In this document: one piece after another, positions 36,555-48,741 of the stretch
Layout: each line of letters opens with the position of its first letter
Numbering within the stretch: the first letter of the stretch is position 1
DNA from: Cycas panzhihuaensis
Taxonomy: Eukaryota; Cycadophyta
Assembly: GCA_023213395.1 (NCBI GenBank)
Contig: CM041465.1
Coordinates: forward strand, 34,479,741 to 34,543,740
DNA length: 64,000 bases
Direction: 5' to 3'
Translations under genes and position numbers: made by a program
The notes under the pieces: generated by a model
Told to the model about the DNA's origin: nothing
The model's input: only the letters and a program-made list of their open reading frames with translations
Databases searched by the model: none

Positions 36555-36755
36555 CAATCATAGTGCTTTTCATATTCCTGCTAGATCAAGTTAATATTTT
36601 CCACAAGTGTTAGTAGTCAATTTTTATCATAGTTCTTCTTATATTCCTACTGTGTCAAGTTAATATTTGCCACAAGTGTTAGTGGCCAATTTTCATCATA
36701 GTGTTTCTCATATTCCTACCATGTTAGGTTAATGTTTGTTACAAGTGTCAGTGAC
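36555..36755 (+). repeat. ~70-bp tandem repeat x3 in Copia-C leader, right copy
   Basis: Three units each with ATCATAGT, TATTCCTRC, GTTAATATTT and CACAAGTGTTAGT-like blocks. Confidence 0.87.
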
Positions 36756-36917
36756 TTTTCTCTAAGTTACTCCCTTTATCTTTAATCAACCATTCTCACT
36801 TCTTCTTCCTTCTACTACACTATTTTATTGCATCTCCCATTTGTAAATAATGATTGGTCATTTATTGTCATCACTTTTATAGTCCCTTGTTCATTTCTTC
36901 CCTTCTCAAAAGATACC

Positions 36918-38110
36918 ATGCCTTTATAGTTTAGGCAAAATATAAATTACATTCTAAAAGGGAAAGTAAATTGGGACATATGGTTCACTAGTGTTAGAAA
37001 TGTTGCAAAGTATGAAGGTCTTTAGAGAGATCATTTGCAACCTATACCATCATTGTATCTACAACTACCTTAGTTACTTTTGGAGGAGGTGCTCCAACTG
37101 CTCCCACTGAAGCTATAGCTAAACACCAATGGGAACTTGATGATGATAAAATCTGTGTAGGGATACTTCTTGTCATTAATTATTCCCTACATAATCTCAT
37201 TGATGAAGCTAGACATGATACAGCATGGAAAGTTTTTGAAGTTCTTAAGAATAACTTTGACACTAAATTAGACTTGGAATTTGTTCACTTAGTGCTAAAG
37301 ATGAACAAATTAAAAATGCAGAAAGGACATGTAAGTGAGATAATCAATATCCTTTATCCAATCAAGCAAGCCATTGATAATGATTTTAAAAATCAATGCA
37401 TTACATGGGCTTTCTTGATTTAGTCATGTCTCCATATCCCATATTATAAAAACTACTGGGAAGTCTTCAATCTAGTGGCACTTCGAAGACCCTAAACTTT
37501 GAGGCTCTTACTGATAAATTCATTAAATTCGATAAGACCTTTGATATCAACTTTGCCACTACATATGATCCAACTGATGCCGCTTTTGGAGTGCAAGAAA
37601 ATCTTTGTTATACCAAAAATGAAGGTCAATACTCACGCATAGGTGGTAATTCTGGGAAAGGCAAAGGTGAACAATAAGCATAATGTCCTCTTGGTCAATA
37701 GGCTCCTCAACTCCAACAAAAATAGTCTCAAGGCTAAGGCTAAAATAATCAACCTGGACCTAGATCTAGTAATCAGAGATAATCTAACTAGCCCAATACT
37801 TCTTTTGGGATTGGAATCAAATAATTGTATGCCAAAGGTATAATAGACAAGGACATTATGCCAAAATTATAGAAGCGCCACCAACAAACTACCAAGTTAT
37901 CAATAGCACCATGGTACACATAATGTTGATAATACTTCTTTTGAATATACTTTTGGTGGAATGTAATTTTCTCATGCATACCTTCAAAGAATTGGACCAC
38001 TTCATCGAATGTTATTAATAGATCCACTAAGTATATTAAGGCTCATTGTGGCTATGCTTATTCACTTTTGCATTCACCACTTGGAGTTATAAATAGTGCC
38101 ACCTCAAATA
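36918..38110 (+). pseudogene. gag: Copia-C gag, right copy
   Basis: Starts at ATG 36,918, mirrored by 14,413. Contains the block DTKLDLEFVHLVLKMNKL (about 37,258-37,320), typical of Copia gag. A degenerate zinc knuckle near 37,825-37,870 reads as CQRYNR-GHYAK, with Cys replaced by Tyr. Frameshifts shuffle the pieces between frames, the longest open ones being 66-79 codons. Confidence 0.8.
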
Positions 38111-38640
38111 CTTCATCTTGGATCATGGATACTGGAGTAACACAACACATGACTTGTCATCACTAGTTCTTTTAGGATTTTTACTCTAAGATTAGTGGTG
38201 TTATACACATGGTTGACAAATCGTCTCAGCCAGTCAAAGGACTTAGAATTGTTTGCCTAAAACTCCCAGGCCTTCCAAATTTTACCCTTGTTGATGTTTT
38301 ATATATTCCTACTATGAAGTAGAACCTGCTCTCCTTGTTCACCCTTGTCTCTCGTGGATTTGATTTGAGTGTAGTTGTAAATAATCAAACTCTTTATGTC
38401 ATTCACCCTCCTTCAAATGTTGTGGTTATGATTGGAATTCTTGATGATAAACATTTTTGCGTAACTGACTCACCATCCTCTGAAGCCAACTATGTTGATA
38501 ATGACTCTATTTTTACCACAACCCTGACTCCTTAAAAGTTGTTCTAAGTAGCCCTATGGCATGCTTATATGGGCCATATCAAAATTGACCATTTAAAGAG
38601 AACTACATACTACTCTTTACGATATGCCTAGGCTCTCCTC
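38111..38640 (+). pseudogene. pol: Copia-C protease and pre-integrase, right copy
   Basis: WIMDTGVTQHMTCHH with catalytic D-T-G at about 38,118-38,165. A 66-codon open piece (38,335-38,535) includes LVSRGFDLSVVVNN and DDKHFCVTDS, the protease-to-integrase linker. An ALWHAYMGH-like block (pre-integrase zinc finger) follows near 38,555. A few stops interrupt it. Confidence 0.82.
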
Positions 38641-39980
38641 TAATCCCTTCAAATGTGAAGCATGTATCATTGCCAAATCTTAAAGATAACCCTTTCCTCG
38701 TAGTCAGTGGAAATCTAGCCAATCTTTGTAGCTTGTACACTCAAATATATGCGGTCCTATGCCTATCACTTCTCTAAAAAAGAAGTGGTACTATATTACT
38801 TTCATTTATGATTTTACTAAGATAGTATGAGTTACTTTTCTTGCAAAAGAAAGATGAAGTTTTTTGTATGTTTCAAGCTTTCAAGGCCCACATGGAAAAT
38901 GAATCTAGATTCAAGATCAAAACACTCAGGATTGACAATGGTGGCGAGTACACATCTAATAAGTTTGAATCATACCTACATCAAGATGGAATTAAACATC
39001 AGACCACTATTGCAAGTACACCCCAAAGAAATGGAGTTACCAAGTGCATGAACAGGACTATCATAAGCATGGCTCATGCTATGCTAGTATATAAGAATGT
39101 CCATATCTATCTTTGGGTTGAGTCTATTTGGACTACTGTGTATTGCATCAACACTATTAGTTCCTCCAATCTTGACCCCTCCATATGAAATGTGGTATGG
39201 ACAAATCCCCTCTATCTCCCACTTTAAAATTCTTAACTCTACTTGTTATGCTCACATTCTGGAGGAACATAGAAACAAGCTCTAAGATAGAGCCCTCAAA
39301 GGCATCTTTGTTGGATACCCTATAGACAAAAAGGGGTACAAGGTTTTTATACCTTTACAGCATAAAATCATCATCACTAGAGATGTTATCTTTGTGGAGA
39401 CTAAAGATCAATTACTCAAACTTGACTCTAAGACACCTTTATACTGATTTAATAATGCCACTAAATTTGATATCCAGATTCTAAAATTTAGAGGGGGGCA
39501 TACTCAATATTTTCTCAAAATCTTAGAATCTGATAATAGAGCCTCAGAGGATACAAGTTGTGATTCCTAGCCAATGTGTATACATTTGACACCATCATTT
39601 ATGAATAGCCAAGTTGAAAAAGATAAAGCCATAGCAGAAGGATCATCTTCTCCAACATCTATGATTGGCCCATCTTCTCCAACATCGTCAACTTCCTCTA
39701 TGCCAAACATTTCATATGATCCTTTTCAAGATCAAAAGAAAGACAAAGAGACTGTGGAAATGAAAACCTCATTTCTAATTTGAGGTTTTTATGAAGCCTA
39801 CCAGCTACACAAGGACATGTGATCAGATGAGGTATGCAAAATTGGCACTAGAAGTGCTATAGAGCAAGGATGTATGAATCACTTTCTATTGAACTTGAAC
39901 CAAAAGAACTACACCTTGATCTAAATAAAGAGCCCCTAACCTACCAAGAAGTTGTAAAGCATACAGCTTAGAGAAATGCC
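38641..39980 (+). pseudogene. pol: Copia-C integrase, right copy
   Basis: A 115-codon open piece (38,841-39,188) has LRIDNGGEYTSNKFES (catalytic Asp) and TPQRNGVTKCMNRT (the catalytic Glu position in NGVxE is Lys here). VESIWTTVYCINTI follows. The C-terminal block near 39,300-39,360 reads GIFVGYPIDKKGYKVF. A Ser/Thr-rich linker (39,574-39,783) leads to RT. Stops at several points. Confidence 0.85.
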
Positions 39981-40730
39981 ATGAATAAAGAGTACCAATC
40001 TCTTATCAAGAATAGTACATGGGAGCTTGTTGATCTACCACTTAGAAGAAAGATAGTTCAAAATAAATAGGTGTTGAAAAAAAGTATAGATCAGATAGTA
40101 CCCTAGAAAATACAAGGTGAGATTGGTAGAAAAGGATTCACACAAAGGGAAGACATCAACTACACTGAAATGTTTGATCCTATAACCAAGTGGCCTACAA
40201 TCAGAACTCTTATAGCCTTGGACTACTTAACAGGGTTAGAAAATCTACCAACTCGATGTTAAGACTACATTTCTCAATGGGGACCTTAAAAATGAAATTT
40301 ACATAGCTCAATTAGAAGGATATGAGATTGTTAGTTAGGAGCATAAGGTTTACATGCTCAAAAACTTCTTGTACGGACCAAAATAATCCCTCGTACTTGG
40401 TTTATCAAGTTATCTGAAAGAATGAGACAACTTGGATATGAGGTTTGTCACTATCAATATATTGATGCAACATTATCCATCAAGTGCCAAAATGATAAAG
40501 TTACTTACCTCTTAGTCTTTGTGGATGATATGTTAATAATAGGAAATAGTGAATAGGTAATCAGCTAACTGAAGAAGCACCTTGCTAAAACTTTTGAATT
40601 GTCTAATCTTGAGTTGATGAAATATTACTTAGGAATTAAAGTAACTCAAAAGAATGGGAAAATCTTTCTCTCCCAAGAAAAATATATCAATGATCTTCTA
40701 ATAAAGTTTTAGTTGGAAGGTGTTTGACTA
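39981..40730 (+). pseudogene. pol: Copia-C reverse transcriptase, right copy
   Basis: Same domain as 10,735-11,319 but broken. Readable blocks include REDINYTEMFDPITKWPTIRTL near 40,150-40,210 and LLVFVDDMLIIGN near 40,510-40,550. Gln codons of the left copy are stops here: the Gln of YGLKQSP corresponds to TAA near 40,384, and the Gln of NSEQVIS to TAG near 40,555. Confidence 0.88.
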
Positions 40731-41430
40731 GTGGATACACCTATGGAACCTAATATTAAACTCTTAGCTGATGGTGATATTAGAAAGGCAGACACAACAC
40801 TCTACAAGCAACTTGTAGGTAGTCTCATCTATACTACCAACACAAGGCCAGATATTGCACACTCTATTAGTATTCTTATAAGATTCATAATAAATCCTAA
40901 GAAGAATCACTGGCAAGTTGTAATACGAGTGTTGAGGTACCTGAAGATGACCAACAAATATGGTCTATTGTATGAAACCAATGTAGAATTTAAACTTTAT
41001 GCATACATAGACTCATACTTTATCAGAGATAAAGACATAGGAAGATCTACATATGGGTACGTAACATTTCTTGGAATAAGACCCATATTATAGAGATCTA
41101 GATGGTAGAAGATAGTTCTTGAGACTCAACTCACGAATCTAAATATATTGCTACTTCTAAAACAAGTAAGGAGGTGATATGGCTTAGAAAATTATTAAAT
41201 ATATTAAATGCCACCCAAACAAGTTCTACTAGCTTACATGTAGATAATTAATCTATAATCGAAATGGGTAAAATCTTGTATTTCATGATGGTACCAAATA
41301 TATAAGTATGAGAGTCCATAGGATTAGAGAGCTAGTTCATGATGGCATAATTCAACTAGAGTCCTACACCACAATTGATCAAGTGGCCAATATCTTCATC
41401 AAACCCTCAAGAGGGTGAAATTTGAATAGT
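40731..41430 (+). pseudogene. pol: Copia-C RNase H, right copy
   Basis: A 120-codon open piece from 40,731 with GSLIYTTNTRPDIAHSI, VLRYLKMTNKYGLLYE and the RNase H block AYIDSYFIRDKDIGRSTYGY (first catalytic Asp). After 41,093 the frame is stopped. The end block near 41,395-41,425 reads like IFIKPS-RVKFE. Confidence 0.88.
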
Positions 41431-41890
41431 TTGAAAAGAAACTAGCCTTAGGACCTCCATCTGCGACTAATTGAAGGAGATGACAATAGGACCATCATAC
41501 TCTTTCTCATTCATGAAAACCCCTTATGGGCACAGAAGGACAAGAGTAAGTCTCTACTCTATCCCATTCATGAAAACCCCTTGTGTGCATGAAAGGATAA
41601 GGATTGTATCATTTTAGAAAATCAAAACCTGTGAAAACTTGAAAGGGCATGGTTTATGACCAAATGGTATATGGAGACTCAGTAGATTTCATCTATAAAA
41701 TTTATTGTACTAATTGGCTATCTAACTTTATTTAAAGAGCCACCTGAGTTAGGTTAGTAGATTAGAAAATCTATGGTTTTATTCCCTATGAGGGTTTCCA
41801 CAAAAGTATCATAGTAGTTTGCTTTGTAAGAGGCTCAAATAAAGACCTCATAAGATAGAATAAAATAGGATGAAATGACCTTCTATCATT

Positions 41891-41901
41891 AAGGAGGAGA
41901 T
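41891..41901 (+). other. Copia-C polypurine tract, right copy
   Basis: AAGGAGGAGAT directly before the 3' LTR. Confidence 0.82.
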
Positions 41902-42197
41902 TGAAAGGGGTTAATGTCACAAGGTCATTACATTAGTTGATTATTTACGAAAAGGGACTTAAGTGAACTTTAAATTAGATCACTTAAGTAAAATGCACTT
42001 TCATGTACATTATGTGTAATTTCTTTTCACCTAACTCTAATGCTCCTCTCTCAATAAAAAGTAAAAGCTCAATAGGGGAGGCTCATTCTTACCTCCTCAT
42101 TTTATGAGAGCTACTTTATTTCTCTCAAGTCTCTCTTTCTCCCATATCTATCTTTGTGTTTAGTGCATGGAGATGAAGGATAGATCCACTCTTTTCA
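41902..42197 (+). repeat. Copia-C 3' LTR, right copy
   Basis: 296 bp, TG...CA. It shows about 14 differences from its left-arm mirror (9,280-9,576). Confidence 0.94.
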
Positions 42198-42202
42198 AGT
42201 TA
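42198..42202. repeat. Copia-C target-site duplication, right arm (3' side)
   Basis: AGTTA, identical to 34,535-34,539. Confidence 0.92.
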
Positions 42203-43675
42203 CACTTCTTTCATTTTACACCTATAATACCTATTTATGATGCATATTCTTGTACTCCCATGTCAATTAGGAGGCTTAGCATGATACTTAATTCTCTATA
42301 GTTATACCCTACTTATGGCCTCCATCACCTATATTAAGTCTATAGTATATATTATATTATATTATATTAAGTGGAATGGTTCCAACTAGTAATCTATGCC
42401 AATATTTAGCAAGAGATCATAAAGAGAGATAAAATGTGCAACACAAAGACTTAATTTATTACTTAAGCACTAATGATTATAGAAATGAAGCACTTATAAG
42501 TATATCAAAGAGAAACTAAAGTCATACAAAAGTATAATATCATAATAATCTCTAGACATTAACTTTTCTTTATAAACATGTACCCTTAAATAGGAAAAAG
42601 TGGTTCCTTCCTATGGAATCATATTAGAGAGGTAATCAACCTTCAATTCTATTGTTGGAACTATGCAACCCATCCATATATATTAATAGCCAATGTTAAC
42701 CTTCACCCATCTAGGTCATATGTATAAATATCTATGTTTTAGTAACTATAAGCAGTTATATAATAGGCCCCCTTCCTTGAGATACGAAGCCCATAAAATG
42801 TTGAAGATGTAGATGATAGTTGATAAAATTTAGTCGATTCCTATGTTGTTTCTTCTAGTTCATAACTTGCCCATTATACGGACACTCTAAGGTAGTCCTA
42901 TTCTAGAGACAACATTACTAGCTATTTAAGATGCATTCTAGAAGAACTATAAGGAGTTATTCTTTGTTAAGAATTGGAAGGAAAGTCTAAGGGATAATGA
43001 CCTTTCCAAGGTATTTTTTAAGATAGGAAATATGGAAGATATTATGGATTTTAGTATCAGGGGGAAGTTTAAGGGAATAGGCAACTTCATCAATGTATTG
43101 GATAACCTTATAAGGACTATAATATCAATAACTAAGCTTATGATTTTAACTATTATAGAGGGATTTCTAGTTAGAAGGTTAAAGATGAAGGAAGACTAAA
43201 TCACCAAAAAAAAAAAAACAATCAAAATGGTGGCAGTCAATTAACTACTTAATATAATTTTAGGAAGAGGTTAAGTTTTGTTTTTGAGAGAATGTAGGAC
43301 ATGATTAATGCCTTGCAATTTTTTTTAGACCACAATAGTTTAAAGGTTAGTGGCTAATATATCATGAGATAGTGGAAGATATCCATAGAGGGTCATAAAG
43401 GGGAGCATACCAATATAAGAGTGGCGGGATAAATTATTACAATATTCTAGTAAATCTAACTGAGAGGTCCATCTACTTTTGTGTTATGAGGAAAAGCATC
43501 ATTGTTTCACCAAAACTGGCCCTTATCACTTTTAGTATGTCACTTGTATTCTTTTATGTGAAAATGATTTGTTGAAGATGTTTTATTTGTATTAGGCTAT
43601 GTTTTGGTGAAATGTTATACTAATATCATAATTAATGTATGTTGAATGATGATTGATATATTATTATGCCATCAC
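42203..43675. other. Unassigned intergenic stretch, right arm
   Basis: Partner of 7,799-9,274. It contains a short ATATT run near 42,350-42,372 and an A-run near 43,205-43,219. A decayed open stretch on the + strand around 42,990-43,190 reads as short hydrophobic pieces with no recognised family. Confidence 0.6.
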
Positions 43676-45771
43676 TATCGATGAGTGGCAACTATGGTAT
43701 TAAATCATCCTTTCATGATTATTCTTATTCATTTTTCTTCCTTTAAAACATATAGTTTCATGCTTTTGTCTTGATTTCACCCTTACATTATACTTTTTAA
43801 TTAATTTTTGGGCTTGAGCTTATTTTTCATCCCTTTTGGGCTATTTTTCTCATTAATAAAATCATTTATGCTAAAATTTATTAAAAAAATTATTTTTTGA
43901 CTTTTTAGTGAGTCATTTTTCTTTCCTCATTTTTTGCATTTTTGGTCCTACCAAAAACATGATCAATTACATTTTATGAAGAAGATCACATTTTTGGCTC
44001 TTCCAAAATGCAACTAGTCATATTTTTAACTATCATGCATGCAAAATTTTTCTAGTGTGCAAGTTTTCTATATGTTGGCACATAGATTCAATGGAAACCA
44101 ATCCTAATCATGCCTAGAAGTCATGGAAACCTAATTGTTGTATATGATTCAAAGGGTATAAGCTTAGAGATTAAGTTTTAGAGGTGTTTCTTGATATTTT
44201 AGAGATTTTTAATACTACTATTTGGAAAGTTTTTGAAGAAAAAGGGTGAAGTTAGGAGAAAGATTGTTGTTTCACATTTACTTAGATTTCAATGTTTTAT
44301 GCTTCTCAAAATACTCAAATTCTTGTAAATTTTTTAGCTTTAAACCTTTTTTTACGGTAAAATCTTTCCTATTGTAAACTCATGTAATTCTTCTACTCTT
44401 TTATAACTATTTGTACTTAGAATCTTTCCTTTGTTCTTGGTGATATTTGATGTATCTTTGTATTTGTTTTCTTTCTTGGGAATTTAGTTAAAAGGTCTTC
44501 ACTTTATGGAATAAAAAAGGGGTAGACTACTATGAAGAATACTCATCTCTTCATTGACATGATACCTACTCTCCCATTCTTCCACAACTATCCAAATCCT
44601 TAAGAGGCTTACTTTCATCTTGACTCATTTATAGCTATCATTGAGCTGTTATTCTTATTTCTCTTTTTCCTTTATTAGTTTTAAAGGAAAAAATTTGAAG
44701 TAGTTTGATCATATGAAAGAAGGAAAGTTGTTTTGAGGTAGGAACTTATTAATAGGCAAGAAATTATAGAAAGTTACTAGTATTGTTCTTATTTGACTTC
44801 ATTCCTTTCATTGCTTTCTTATTTTAAAAGGAAATCTGAATATATGAATGATGTCTTTAATGTAATTAAATTATGATATTCAAGGATCCTTTGGTGTCTA
44901 AAAAGACCCCATTTATGATAGAATCTCTCTATTCTTTAATTTATTGCTTGTTTATTAATAATGACTTAGTTATGATTGATTGCATGCAATTTTTATGATT
45001 TGAATATCATTCATAGTAGCAAAAATATATCTTCAAATGTCTCTTTTCATCTTGGAATCATTTTCTAAGAAAAATAACATGTAATTAGAATGAAAGTTTC
45101 ACAAAGATATTTTATGCTATTGGATCTCTTATTGATTTATATACATGTAGTTGCATATTGTGTTAGCTACATTTCATGCTAGTTTTTCTTCATTGAAAAA
45201 GTGTGTGTAGCATATAGAGAAAATAGTTTCTTTTTCTTTCTTTCATCTTAGTGTACCTCATCTTATTAAAAAAAATAATAAAAAAAAATATATTGCATGC
45301 ATGTTTAGTTTTCTTATTTGTGTGTTGAAAAGAAAGCAGATAGATCTTATAGTTTCATTGATTGTTCTTATAATTTCATTTCATTTAAAATAAAAAAACA
45401 TAAAAATAAAGAAGAAAACCCTTCCATCACATAACCCTTTTCCTTTATTTTAGTAAAAGTCAAAGGTTGAAAGAATAGGAGGAAAGGAGTCCCTAAGAAG
45501 GATATAAGAAACATTGTCAGTGTAATCCCAAACTTAGAACTCTATATGATTGTGTAGGCTAGTGGATTCAATCACCCCCTTACATCTTAGCCTTTCATTG
45601 CTTCATTCATATTTTTATTAGTCAACATAATTAGGTGGGAACTCCTTAAGAGTTATAAAAGGTGGTCCCTTTGGTTCTCTTAGGCTTCTTATCTCTTAGC
45701 TTATACTTGAAACAGAGGAAACATATTACTAATAAGGAGATATTTGGTTTAGGTCCAACTAAAGCATGCCA
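43676..45771 (+). repeat. Gypsy-1 5' LTR, right copy (~2.1 kb)
   Basis: The left end is set by comparison with the left arm, where TGTTGATGAGTGG is intact (here CTATCGATGAGTGG). The right end is GCATGCCA just before the primer-binding site. AT-rich, no coding content. Confidence 0.58.
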
Positions 45772-45777
45772 TCTTTC

Positions 45778-45795
45778 TGGTGACCATACTGAGGA
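45778..45795 (+). other. Gypsy-1 primer-binding site, right copy
   Basis: TGGTGACCATACTGAGGA, same as in the left arm. Confidence 0.6.
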
Positions 45796-45799
45796 TTAC

Positions 45800-48110
45800 C
45801 GTTTATCCTCTTATTTAAAGTGATGGAAACTACAACACCCACTCTCAGGTGATCATTAAGGCTTCAAGGTATTTTGCCTAATCTTCAAGTGCAACCCTCA
45901 CATTTTGCATATGAAGTTTATCTTCCTATGTTGAATCTTCAGAACATCATGCTTATGATATTTATATTTAACCCTCTAAAGATTTAACTCAATTATATAA
46001 AATACCTATGGAGCAAGGGTATCTGGAACCCTCTTAATTCCATGGTGATGCTTCTTTTATGGATCCTTTTTTTGCATAAAAGAATCACTTCCTGTTCAAG
46101 TACATCCATCATGTTTTGAGTTGGTTCTTATTAGGGTCCCTATCCTCTTCGCATGCCTATATATCAAGATGCTTTTTATCTAGAGACTCATACTATATCT
46201 TCTCCATAGCATCATCAATTTGATCCATTATATGAGGAGTATGGGTCAATTCAAGTTGAGCCTTTGATTGCTCTAAATGTCATTTGATCTCCCCTACCTT
46301 CTCATCCTCCTTCGCTAAGAGCTCATTCTCCTTCTTTATAGGAGGTGAAAGATCATAGGTTAGTTTATTCTTAGCCCCTTTCTTTGCCTTCTAGATTATA
46401 GGTTTAGATCCATTCTCCTTATATGGTACCTTCTACACATGAAGGTACCTCTACTATTCCCATTCAAGGTAACCGTAGTTCTTCTCATGCTCCTACCTCT
46501 CACGAAGTAGTCTTACCTTCATTAATATCACAACCTATTCATTCTTATTCCACTAGGGTTGCCCCCTCTCATCTTGTCTCATCCTCAACTTAATTGCTAG
46601 TTTATACATCCTACACACTTGAGCTATAAGGCATTAGACCTCCTACCTCTTATCCTAGAACACTTAATATAGCCCCTTCTTCCTAACATGTTTCTCATAC
46701 CTATCCTATTCATCCTTATGCTTTAGTTAGTCAATCTCAAGTTTTGGGGGTTACTAACCCTACCTCCTCATCACATGTGCTTATAACCACTCCATAATTA
46801 ATCCCTTTTCCTTCATTCAATCCCACCTTTTCTCAATATCCTATGCCTAAACAAATTCTATGATTAACCCTATGGCTTGGTTTAATCCTTTATCTATTCT
46901 TCCATCCCATTCTTTTCCTCAACAACAACAACAACAACAATAACATTTTCCTTCTATCACTCCACATTTGTCCTCCTTGCCTCAATGTGTCACTACATTG
47001 AGGGAAAGGAAATTTTTTCTAGATTATATGAAGTCTCCTTTTCCATGTAAGGTCATTTTATCACGATGCCTCCATTCCTTTTACTTACCTAAACTATCGG
47101 TGACTCCTCCCAAGATCTGCCTCTCATATACAAGTGTTTACACTTACTTATCTGATTTTATATTGTATAATTACACCATGATGTGCTTATTTCCTAAATC
47201 ACTTCAAGGTGATTCCTTGAAATGGTTTTATCAATTTCTCTTAGCTTCTATACTCTAATTTCAACAATTAGTTGTTTCTTTTATCAACTATTTTATGTAG
47301 TAAGACCATTTGAATGCATCAAATCTTTTTGGCTATCAAATAAAACCATGATGAAACTTCTAGAGACTTTATGAGAAGGTTTTAAAACCAAGTACACACA
47401 TGTCATTCACATCTCAAACCTAGTGTCTTATTCGATCTATTCACTAATGCTTTGAGGCCACATGTACATCTTGAAGTTTTTAAGCTTGGCCCTCAAACCT
47501 ATAAAGAAGTTATTGATCATTGTTTATCTTTAAAAACATTTGAGATTTAGGTAAGTATTAAGAAGGTTGGAACACCTATTCCCTCTAAATAAACTATTTA
47601 AATAATTAAGGCTTCACATCCTAAGACTACTTATGATTACTTAACTTGTTCTATTAGACCATTGGAGCCTATGATCAATATTAAGCTATGTGTTAAGGGT
47701 CCTTCTCAAAATCAGCCTCCCAAGAAATAAAAGTACTCTATCTTACTGAAGGAAGGAAGAAACAAGTTCCCCCCCTACCTCCTCCTTCTTTCAGAAAGAT
47801 AAAATGGTGTTCTTATCATCAAATAAAGGCCCATGATAGAAGTGAGTGTCGCATGGTTTAAGCTATAACAAAAGTACAAATGTTCAATCAAACTATCCCT
47901 CTAAAACATCTCAAGATCAAATGATTCATAAGGACCCCCTTACCTCAACATAAAAACAAAGGAAACAAAGATGATAAAGGTAGGAAAAATAGGTTTAAGA
48001 TGATAAAGATGAGCCTTTAAATTCTAATTTGTCAAAGAATACTACTACTCCCTAATCCTCTAACAAAATGAACTAGTAATTAAGCTCTCCCACCTCCTAA
48101 AGGTGGTGAG
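45800..48110 (+). pseudogene. gag: Gypsy-1 gag, right copy
   Basis: A poly-Gln CAA run at 46,919-46,943 is followed by a 96-codon open piece (46,968-47,258) with LREREFFLDYMKSP-like and LFPKSLQGDSLKWFYQF blocks. A block on TFEI follows near 47,540. The zinc knuckle WCSYHQIKAHDRSEC is near 47,805-47,860, downstream of a proline run. Many stops, mostly TAG and TAA. Confidence 0.8.
46919..46943 (+). repeat. (CAA)n run in Gypsy-1 gag, right copy
   Basis: Seven to eight CAA/ACA triplets encoding poly-Gln, mirrored at 4,530-4,551. Confidence 0.9.
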
Positions 48111-48741
48111 ACAAAGAGAACAATTAACATGGTAGAGACAACAAAGAGTGCAGGTCTATCTAAATCACTTAATGTTTCAATGGCAATGAATCTAACTCTT
48201 TACCTCTTGTACCCCTACATCCTATCGGTTTAGGTCCATTCATTCGATAAAGGATGAATCATTCTCTTTAGTCAGTGAACTTAAGACCATTCCTACCAAT
48301 ATTTTAGTTATAGATTTATTGAAGTGTTGCCCTGAGCAATGTTGGCTCTTGTTTGATGCATTGGGAGTTCCTACTATAGTCTCTTCATTTGCTTCCATAC
48401 TCTTTTTAACTTGGTCCATTTTATATTAAGATAATAAAAGATGACATCAATATCAAATAAGTCATTATTAATGAGGATCATCCATTAATATAATCCCTCT
48501 TCATCTTGTTGAGGACTTAAAAATTTTGGTTTTTGATCCATGTGAGTGGATTTATCTGGGATATGATAAAAGTCAAAAAGTACCCCTTGGTCAAGTCACT
48601 CTCCTTCTTACTTTAGAAGAAAAGATAGTTCTTACTAAATTGACCATCATTGATCTTGATTTAGAGTATAACATCCTTTTAGGTAGACCTTTTATTATCC
48701 AAATGGATATGGTTTGTTCTTTTCTCTTTGGTGAACTTTGA
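48111..48741 (+). pseudogene. pol: Gypsy-1 aspartic protease region, right copy
   Basis: The 71-codon open piece at 48,526-48,741 includes VPLGQVTLLLTLEEK and YNILLGRPFI. The upstream part with the catalytic triplet is broken. It is almost the same protein as 2,716-2,931. Confidence 0.72.

Larger units (their letters stand above)
34848..36917 (+). other. Copia-C untranslated leader, right copy
   Basis: Non-coding leader between primer site and gag. The 86-codon frame at 35,013-35,273 has a 67-codon counterpart at 16,074-16,277, but no domain is recognised. Confidence 0.75.
34540..42197 (+). mobile_element. Copia-C, right-arm copy, full length (7.7 kb)
   Basis: Mirror copy of 9,280-16,812 with both LTRs, primer-binding site, leader repeats, gag, PR, IN, RT, RH and polypurine tract, flanked by AGTTA. 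Pol is more damaged than in the left arm. Confidence 0.94.

Noticed and set aside
43676-45771. Possible host gene in the coding-free stretch of the right arm
   Set aside because: It is bounded by TG...CA-like ends next to a primer-binding-site match and is mirrored in the left arm, so it is better explained as a long LTR.
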